A DNA stretch of 64,000 nt from an uncultured Oscillibacter sp. (GTDB taxonomy: Bacteria > Bacillota > Clostridia > Oscillospirales > Oscillospiraceae). A program made the position numbers and the translations under genes. The notes under the pieces were generated by a model, which worked only from the letters and a program-made list of their open reading frames with translations, had not been told where the DNA came from and made no database searches. The stretch covers positions 1 through 64,000 of the forward strand of contig CAJTSM010000010.1 in assembly GCA_910578935.1 (NCBI GenBank). Direction: 5' to 3'. This document shows, piece by piece, positions 58,909-64,000 of the stretch; position 1 is the first letter of the stretch; every line of letters starts with the position of its first letter.

Positions 58909-60237
58909 ATGCGCCGTTTCGACACCTTTGCTCTGGTACTGGCCTGCTTGCTTACCCTTTCCGCCTGCGGCAGCAAAACCGGCAGACAGGACAGCCCCCA
59001 GACCCAGTCTCCTACCCAGGACAGCGGCGAAAATGTGACCGTCTATGACTGCGGCGGCCTGGAAGTGGCTCTGCCCAGCGAATACCTGGACCTGCTCCGG
59101 GTGGACACAGACTTTCCCGGCAGTTCCGAGAGTTGGAAGCCCCTGATTTCCGTCTATGAAAAAGCCTCCTATGAAGCGGCGGAACAGGATTTTGGCGGCG
59201 GGGGCGGTTTTCTCTTCGGCTTTTTGGTGATGGACCAGGCGGCGTTTGAGCAGCACATCAGCTCTGACGGTTCCGGCCTAGAGATATTCGCCACCGACGG
59301 CGAACATTACTATGCCTATACCCATCCCACCGACGTGCAGTTTTACCGTTCCGGCGGAGAAATCAGCACGGAAAGCGAAGATTGGAAAATGTGGGAGAAG
59401 CTGAACGAAACCGGTCCCCAGGTACGGGAGGACTTCCTCAGCCGAAACGGCCTCCAGTCCTTCAGTGCCCAAGACGTGACCAGCCAAATCACGGCTGACG
59501 GAGAAAGCCATGTCTGCGTGCGGTATTATCCCTATTATGCCAAGGACGAAGACACCCGCATTTACTACCAGCTGCTCCTCTGCCAGCCTGCCCGTCAGGG
59601 CGAGGGCGGCCTCTGGGCCGTAGACCAATGGCTGGATGAATACGGAAATCAATATCTCTATTTTCCCGACAGCGGTAAACCCGCCGCTGAGTATTACGCG
59701 GAACTTCAAGAGGAGTGCGACACCGGAAAGCACCCGGAACGTTTGATCCCCACCGGAGCCGCAATGACGTTTGTCAAAGACTATTTCGGCCATGAAACCA
59801 CCGCAGGCAGCTTTTGTGAGGAAGCCCGGGGCATAGATTGGGACTACATGGAGCGAAATGAGCAGCTCAGTCAAATAGCCCTGAGCCTGCTGTTTGACCA
59901 GGACCTGGACCAACGGGCAATGCTGGAGTGCGTAGGTGCCGCGACAGAGGACAACTGGGGTGTCCTGGGGCGAAACATGTATGGTTCCGACTGGTTCACC
60001 CCCCTAATAGACGCCCTGGCGGACGCCGCCGTAGGCGAACCCCAGCAGTGGCGGGACTCTATGATCCTTTCCTGCCTCCTGGCCACCTGCAACGCTCAAA
60101 CAGACTTCCGCACGCCTTTGGATAAAATTCTCCAGGCTCAAGTGGCGGCGGACCCCACCGCCTTCACCACCGCTCTGACGGAGCTTTCGGAGGAGGATCA
60201 AACCTACATTCGGATGAACTCCGGCATTTTCGAATGA
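58909..60237 (+). CDS. Large lipoprotein of unknown function
   Basis: 442 residues. Signal peptide with lipobox TLSAC (Cys20). After a Gln/Ser/Pro linker come Tyr- and acidic-rich beta segments (LEVALPSEYLDLLRVDTDFPG, LEIFATDGEHYYAYTHPTDVQFYRSGG) and a helical second half (MERNEQLSQIALSLLFDQDLDQRAML). No family recognised. It stands alone between two divergent or separate units; AAAGGAG is close to the ATG. Confidence 0.75.
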   Translation: MRRFDTFALVLACLLTLSACGSKTGRQDSPQTQSPTQDSGENVTVYDCGGLEVALPSEYLDLLRVDTDFPGSSESWKPLISVYEKASYEAAEQDFGGGGGFLFGFLVMDQAAFEQHISSDGSGLEIFATDGEHYYAYTHPTDVQFYRSGGEISTESEDWKMWEKLNETGPQVREDFLSRNGLQSFSAQDVTSQITADGESHVCVRYYPYYAKDEDTRIYYQLLLCQPARQGEGGLWAVDQWLDEYGNQYLYFPDSGKPAAEYYAELQEECDTGKHPERLIPTGAAMTFVKDYFGHETTAGSFCEEARGIDWDYMERNEQLSQIALSLLFDQDLDQRAMLECVGAATEDNWGVLGRNMYGSDWFTPLIDALADAAVGEPQQWRDSMILSCLLATCNAQTDFRTPLDKILQAQVAADPTAFTTALTELSEEDQTYIRMNSGIFE

Positions 60238-60361
60238 GTTCCGGCAATCCAAGCTGAAAAGAATTTTTCACTTTTCCAAAATTTTCTCACACCGCCCCTT
60301 GCTTTTCTCCTTTATTTGTATTAGAGTAGAAGTATCAAATATAAAAAAGGAGATTGTCAAC

Positions 60362-60730
60362 ATGAAAGTTCTGGAAACTAAGAACGCCCCCGGTGCGATC
60401 GGCCCCTATTCCCAGGGTTTTGAAGTAAACGGTTTTATCTACACCTCCGGTCAGATTCCGGTGGACCCCGCTACCGGTGAAGTGCCCTCCGGCATTGCCG
60501 CCCAGGCGGAGCAGAGCTGCAAGAATGTGGGCGCCATTTTGGACTCCGCCGGCGCCGGCTTTGACAAGGTCTTCAAGACCACCTGCTTCCTGGCCGACAT
60601 GGGCGACTTTGCCGCTTTCAATGAAGTCTACGCCAAGTACTTCACCTCCAAGCCCGCCCGCTCCTGCGTGGCCGTGAAAGATCTGCCCAAGGGCGTCCTC
60701 TGCGAGATCGAAGCCATTGCCGCAAAATAA
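60362..60730 (+). CDS. ridA: RidA-family reactive intermediate/imine deaminase
   Basis: Hydrolyses reactive enamines/imines produced by PLP enzymes such as threonine dehydratase. 122 residues: GAIGPYSQGFEVNGFIYTSGQIP, TTCFLADMGDFAAFNEVYAKYF and the active-site Arg in KPARSCVAVKDLPKGVLCEIEAIA. AAAAAGGAG precedes the ATG at 60362. It is followed by two conspicuous hairpins. Confidence 0.93.
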   Translation: MKVLETKNAPGAIGPYSQGFEVNGFIYTSGQIPVDPATGEVPSGIAAQAEQSCKNVGAILDSAGAGFDKVFKTTCFLADMGDFAAFNEVYAKYFTSKPARSCVAVKDLPKGVLCEIEAIAAK

Positions 60731-61035
60731 TCGAAACACCCCCTCCAGATGGAGGGGGTGTTTCAGACTGTCGAAAAACAGGAAACCTGCTTCGATGGAA
60801 AGGAAGGGTGTGCCCAGAACTGCGTCCGCAGATGCGTTTGGAAACGCAGCCGCCGCTTGCGGCCGCTTTCGGCACGGAGATAACCCAGGAAGCGTTTCCT
60901 GCACGGTTTTAACTATTCGATTCGATTCCAAACTTTTGCAAAGTTTTGGAATCGTAAGCAGCTTGGCGAAAAGACTTTTTCGCCAAGCTGGAGCATCCCC
61001 CTCCAGATGGAGGGGGATGCTTTCCACTTATGTAC
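60731..61035. other. 305-base spacer with four tandem hairpins
   Basis: No gene seen. Besides the ridA terminator it holds a near-perfect stem at 60924-60953 (GATTCCAAACTTT/AAAGTTTTGGAATC), a stem at 60960-60989 (AGCTTGGCGAAAA/TTTTCGCCAAGCT) and one at 60992-61021 (AGCATCCCCCTCC/GGAGGGGGATGCT) that shares the whole CCCCCTCC-AGAT-GGAGGGGG core with the ridA terminator. The last one can terminate the convergent permease gene. Confidence 0.6.
60733..60764 (+). terminator. ridA terminator
   Basis: Perfect 14-base stem GAAACACCCCCTCC/GGAGGGGGTGTTTC with AGAT loop, two bases after the ridA stop. Confidence 0.85.
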
Positions 61036-62391
61036 TTAATCTTCCGCTTCTACTTTTTTGATCTCCATGTCTTTGGGAAGAACCAAACTCAGGATGATGG
61101 ACACTACAAAAACCACCGCTACCACGTTGGAAGAAAATACGGACCGGATGGTTTCCGGGAAAATGTTCCAAATATCTGCTTCGCTGGTGGCGGTAAAGCC
61201 GATGCCAATGGCCAAAGACAGCGACGCAATGGTCACATTCCGCTGGGAGAACCCGCAGTTGGCGATCATCTGCATACCGGAAATCACAATGGACCCGAAC
61301 ATCATGATCGTGCATCCGCCCAGTACGGATTCCGGTAAGGAGGCGAAGAAGTTCCCCACCGGCGGCAGGAGGCCCGCCAGCAGCATGCACGCCGCGCCGG
61401 TCATAATTGTAAAACGGTTCACCACCTTGGTCATGGCAACAAGCCCTACATTCTGAGAGAAGGAGGTCACCGGCGGGCAGCCGAAGAGAGCAGCGATGGT
61501 GGAGGCATAACCGTCACAGGCCAGGGAACCGGAGATTTCCTCGCTGGTAATCTCCCGGCCCAGACCTCCGGAAACCAAGGCGGAAGTATCGCCGATCGTC
61601 TCCGCCGCGGATACCAGGAAAATGATACAGGCGGAGGCAACGGCTCCGGCGTGGAACTCCGGCAGATACGGCAGAAAGCGGGGCAGGGCAATCAGACCGC
61701 CGGACATCAGCGTACCCAGGTCCACCTTTCCCATAAAGATTGCCACGATGTAGCCTACCACTAAACCCGCCAGGACGCTGAGCTGCTTGAGATATCCCTT
61801 CGCCAGGACATTCCAGATGAGGCATGCCGCCAGGGTTATAACACCCAGCAGCAAGTTTTGAGCGGAACCGAAATCCTCGGTATAGCCGCCGCCAAAAGAC
61901 CGGGTGCCTACGGTAAAGAGAGAAAATCCGATGGCCGTCACCACCGATGCCGCTACAATAGGGGTAATGATTTTTCGCCAGTATTTGGCCAGCAATCCCA
62001 AGGTGCCCTCCATCAGGCCGCCCACAATCACAGCGCCCACCAAAGAAGGATAACCGTAATTGGCGGCGATGGAACTGAGCACCGCCACAAAGGTAAAGCT
62101 GACGCCCATGACCACCGGCAGTTTAGATCCCACCTTCCAGATGGGATAAAGCTGGATCAGCGTGGCAATCCCCGCCACAAACATGGCGTTCTGGAGCAAA
62201 ATGGCTACCTCAGCCTGGCTGAGGGCCGGTTGCGCGGAGGCTGCAATTAAAGTAATAGGAGCTAAATTGGAGACGAACATCGCCAAGATGTGCTGGAGCC
62301 CGAAGGGGATAGCCTTTCCAATGGGGACCCTCCCGTTCAGCTGGTAAATGTTGTTGATGCTGCATTCCGGGGCTTGCCTTGTCTGGTTCAT
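61036..62391 (-). CDS. NCS2-family nucleobase permease (xanthine/uracil type)
   Basis: 451 residues, 14 membrane segments in an inverted-repeat fold. The signature FGCPPVTSFSQNVGLVAMTKVVNR has QNxG and the TxxxxR of the NAT/NCS2 family; the QNVG form is closer to xanthine/uric acid permeases (PbuX/UapA) than to UraA. The start is ATG 62391 with AAAGGAAA ahead. Regulated by a palindromic operator inside its promoter (see 62465). Exact base cannot be told. Confidence 0.9.
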   Translation of the reverse strand: MNQTRQAPECSINNIYQLNGRVPIGKAIPFGLQHILAMFVSNLAPITLIAASAQPALSQAEVAILLQNAMFVAGIATLIQLYPIWKVGSKLPVVMGVSFTFVAVLSSIAANYGYPSLVGAVIVGGLMEGTLGLLAKYWRKIITPIVAASVVTAIGFSLFTVGTRSFGGGYTEDFGSAQNLLLGVITLAACLIWNVLAKGYLKQLSVLAGLVVGYIVAIFMGKVDLGTLMSGGLIALPRFLPYLPEFHAGAVASACIIFLVSAAETIGDTSALVSGGLGREITSEEISGSLACDGYASTIAALFGCPPVTSFSQNVGLVAMTKVVNRFTIMTGAACMLLAGLLPPVGNFFASLPESVLGGCTIMMFGSIVISGMQMIANCGFSQRNVTIASLSLAIGIGFTATSEADIWNIFPETIRSVFSSNVVAVVFVVSIILSLVLPKDMEIKKVEAED

Positions 62392-62455
62392 AATGGCAGT
62401 TTCCTTTCTCCTTACGCATTTCCCGCCGGGCACTGCCGCCGGGAGTTCGCCTTCT

Positions 62456-62485
62456 ATTATATGCACAAAGGTCGACCTTTGTCAA
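62456..62485 (-). promoter_or_regulatory. NCS2 permease promoter
   Basis: On the minus strand TTGACA, 18 bases, TATAAT; the spacer is filled by the palindrome below. Confidence 0.85.
62465..62482. promoter_or_regulatory. Palindromic operator in the permease promoter spacer
   Basis: Perfect 18-base palindrome ACAAAGGTCGACCTTTGT lying between and touching the -35, positioned to block polymerase. Upstream, TTTTTGT and ACAAAAA (62492-62512) form a second inverted pair. The repressor is not known. Confidence 0.75.
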
Positions 62486-62546
62486 ACAAATTTTTTGTAC
62501 TTCTAACAAAAATTTTGAGGAACCTGCTTTTTGAGCCTTGCACACG

Positions 62547-62575
62547 CAAAAAGGACCCGCCTTTCAGGCGGGTCC
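62547..62575 (-). terminator. gpsA terminator
   Basis: GGACCCGCC/GGCGGGTCC stem followed by a TTTTT run on the minus strand. Confidence 0.9.
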
Positions 62576-62599
62576 TCCGGCGCTTTCACTCAAATTTCC

Positions 62600-63607
62600 T
62601 CACAGCCAGGCGGTTCCCAGAAGCTCGTCCTTCCCCGACCGTCCCATCAGCTCCGGGACCACATCCCGGGCCTGCCTGCCCTGATACAGCACTTCATAAG
62701 CACACTGGCAGATCGGCATCTCCACACCCTCTCGGACCGCCAATTGGTGGACGCTCTCAGCGGCATAGTAGCCCTCCACCACCGTACCCACTTCCTTCAT
62801 GGCCTCCTGAACGCTCTTGCCCTGGCCAATGAGCATGCCCGCCCGGTTATTCCGGGAGTGCATGGAGGTACAGGTAACAATCAGGTCCCCCATACCCGCA
62901 AGCCCGCCGAAGGTCCGCCGGACGCCCCCCAGATGCTCCCCCAGCCGGGTGATCTCCGCCATGGCCCGAGTCATCAGCAAGGCTCTCGTGTTGTCCTGGA
63001 AGCCCAGCCCCGCGCAGATGCCGCAGCTGAGGGCGATGACATTTTTCAACGCCGCCGCCAGCTCCACACCCACGATATCATAGCTGGTGTAGACCCGGAA
63101 GCAGTCGCTCATAAAGGCGTCCTGGACAAAACGGGCCTCCTCCAGCTCTGGGCAGGCCGCCACACAGGCTGTGGGCAACCGAAGACCTACCTCCTCTGCG
63201 TGGGAGGGACCGGAGAGAGCCACGATCCCCCGGCACACATCCCCGGTGGCCTCCCGCAGAACCTGACTCATACGGAGGTTCGTGTCCCGCTCAATCCCTT
63301 TGGAAACCGTCACCAGAACGGTTCCAGGCCGCAGGTAAGGGGCAATATTCTTTCCCGTTTCCCGGACGGCAAAGGAGGGCGGCGCGCTGACCACCAGGTC
63401 CGCTCCTTCCAAACACGCCAAATCTCCGGTAATCTTCAGCGCTCCCGGCAGAAGAACACCTTTCAGCAGGGGATTTTCCCGGGTCCGGGCCATTTCCTCC
63501 GCCTTGGCGGGGGTCCGGGACCAGAGAGTCACATTGTGCCCGTTGTCGCACAGCACCAGTGCCAGGGCCGTGCCCCAGCCGCCGCTGCCCAATACCACCG
63601 CCTTCAT
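62600..63607 (-). CDS. gpsA: Glycerol-3-phosphate dehydrogenase [NAD(P)+]
   Basis: Reduces DHAP to sn-glycerol-3-phosphate for phospholipid synthesis. 335 residues: VVLGSGGWGTALALVL (NAD(P) loop at the N-terminus), SGPSHAEEVGLRLPTA, catalytic Lys in AALKNVIALSCG and GLAGMGDLIVTC. The ATG overlaps the plsY stop as ATGA. Order plsY-gpsA is common in Firmicutes. Confidence 0.96.
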   Translation of the reverse strand: MKAVVLGSGGWGTALALVLCDNGHNVTLWSRTPAKAEEMARTRENPLLKGVLLPGALKITGDLACLEGADLVVSAPPSFAVRETGKNIAPYLRPGTVLVTVSKGIERDTNLRMSQVLREATGDVCRGIVALSGPSHAEEVGLRLPTACVAACPELEEARFVQDAFMSDCFRVYTSYDIVGVELAAALKNVIALSCGICAGLGFQDNTRALLMTRAMAEITRLGEHLGGVRRTFGGLAGMGDLIVTCTSMHSRNNRAGMLIGQGKSVQEAMKEVGTVVEGYYAAESVHQLAVREGVEMPICQCAYEVLYQGRQARDVVPELMGRSGKDELLGTAWL

Positions 63608-64000
63608 GATCCGCCCTCCGGTTTCTTATGGAACGAGAGCTTCCGCTCCGTGCCGTGAAACAGACGCTGGGCATTACCCCGGTGCTGCCAGACCACCAGC
63701 CCCCCAAGGAGGAACGCCAGAACCACGACACGCACATCCGGGTAGCAGTACCAACTGATAAAGGGAAAACTTGCTCCGGCCCACAGGGAGCCCAGAGAGA
63801 CATACCGTGTCAGAGCCGTCAGGATCAGGAAGCCTCCCCAGACCACCAGGGCAATGCGCCAGTCAATCATAATGGCGATGGTACCGCCGGAGAGGATACC
63901 TTTACCCCCTTTAAAGTGGAACATGCAGGGAAACATGTGGCCCAAAAGGCAGAAGAGCGCCGCCCAGTATTTCCCCAGTACCGGGTCCCAGGCGAAGAGC
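63604..64000 (-). CDS. plsY: Glycerol-3-phosphate acyltransferase PlsY, partial
   Basis: Membrane acyl-phosphate:glycerol-3-phosphate acyltransferase, first step of phosphatidic acid synthesis. The N-terminal part lies beyond the window edge. The visible portion contains GHMFPCMFHFKGGKGILSGG, the second conserved catalytic loop (KGGKG), followed by membrane helices and ends with FHGTERKLSFHKKPEGGS. Stop overlaps gpsA by ATGA, so both are expressed together. The gene continues at the window edge. Confidence 0.9.
   Translation of the reverse strand, partial: LFAWDPVLGKYWAALFCLLGHMFPCMFHFKGGKGILSGGTIAIMIDWRIALVVWGGFLILTALTRYVSLGSLWAGASFPFISWYCYPDVRVVVLAFLLGGLVVWQHRGNAQRLFHGTERKLSFHKKPEGGS

Noticed and set aside
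60316..60345. Promoter TTGTAT-18-TATAAA ahead of ridA
   Set aside because: It would start transcription after the ribosome binding site, leaving no leader; coincidental AT richness is more likely.
1..64000. CRISPR arrays, tRNA/rRNA genes, insertion sequences
   Set aside because: I saw no regularly spaced direct repeats, no tRNA cloverleaf or rRNA sequence, and no transposase or terminal inverted repeat pairs.

Overview
The window is a GC-rich stretch of a low-redundancy bacterial chromosome. It looks like a gut-type clostridium of the Oscillospiraceae/Ruminococcaceae kind (Flavonifractor, Lawsonibacter, Oscillibacter and relatives). The reasons are gene order typical of Firmicutes (ybxF-like/rpsL/rpsG/fusA; tig/clpP/clpX/lon/engB; prs/pth/mfd; lepB/rbgA/rnhB/yraN), RNase Y, a T-box leader, many AGGAGG ribosome binding sites, and a SpoIVFA/SpoIVFB-like pair that implies endospore formation. 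The genus is inference; no rRNA or tRNA gene was seen. No prophage, insertion sequence or CRISPR array was found.

Layout. 1-1.8 kb: str operon on the minus strand (L7Ae-like, S12, S7, EF-G cut by the window edge) behind its own promoter. 1.9-7.0 kb: single genes (AT-rich GNAT, cupin-like protein, BioY with a BirA-type operator, type-4 uracil-DNA glycosylase, CmpB-like membrane protein, MTA/SAH nucleosidase, RlmI-like methyltransferase). 7.0-10.5 kb: cell-wall amidase, RNase Y behind a long structured leader, and a small helical protein. 10.5-12.1 kb: SpoIVFA/FB-like pair. 12.3-15.5 kb: S20, TatD, lipoprotein, TatD-associated radical SAM protein, GlsB-like protein. 15.5-17.4 kb: VOC protein and thiolase. 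17.6-24.5 kb: GlmU-remnant/prs/pth/mfd/PrsA-like operon. 24.8-29.4 kb: trmL, then the lower-glycolysis genes pgk, tpiA, gpmI. 29.4-36.1 kb: proteostasis block tig/clpP/clpX/lon/engB. 36.2-42.8 kb: phosphoesterase, a gene-poor 0.8 kb, then lepB/lepB/rbgA/membrane protein/rnhB/yraN/thrC. 43-47.7 kb: Trp T-box with trpS, then a TagO/WecA-type transferase with UDP-GlcNAc 2-epimerase and an anchored protein. 47.7-48.9 kb: three small Pro/Gly-rich proteins of unknown role. 48.9-52 kb: aldolase-VOC fusion, YjbQ, nitrilase and MGMT-type protein. 52-58.6 kb: translationally coupled minus-strand operon polA/membrane protein/kinase/EamA/rimI/GNAT/tsaD. 58.9-64 kb: lipoprotein, RidA, NCS2 permease behind a palindromic operator, gpsA and partial plsY.

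Most of the content is housekeeping. The parts that deserve a second look are regulatory or unexplained: the ~265-nt multi-hairpin RNA candidate ahead of RNase Y, the half-site array ahead of thiolase, the palindrome inside the NCS2 promoter, a three-copy intergenic repeat family, the degenerate GlmU-like gene kept in the glmU position, the aldolase-VOC fusion, and the small Pro/Gly-rich gene trio. I found no convincing defence system, biosynthetic cluster or mobile system. All readings are by eye; no search or folding program was run.
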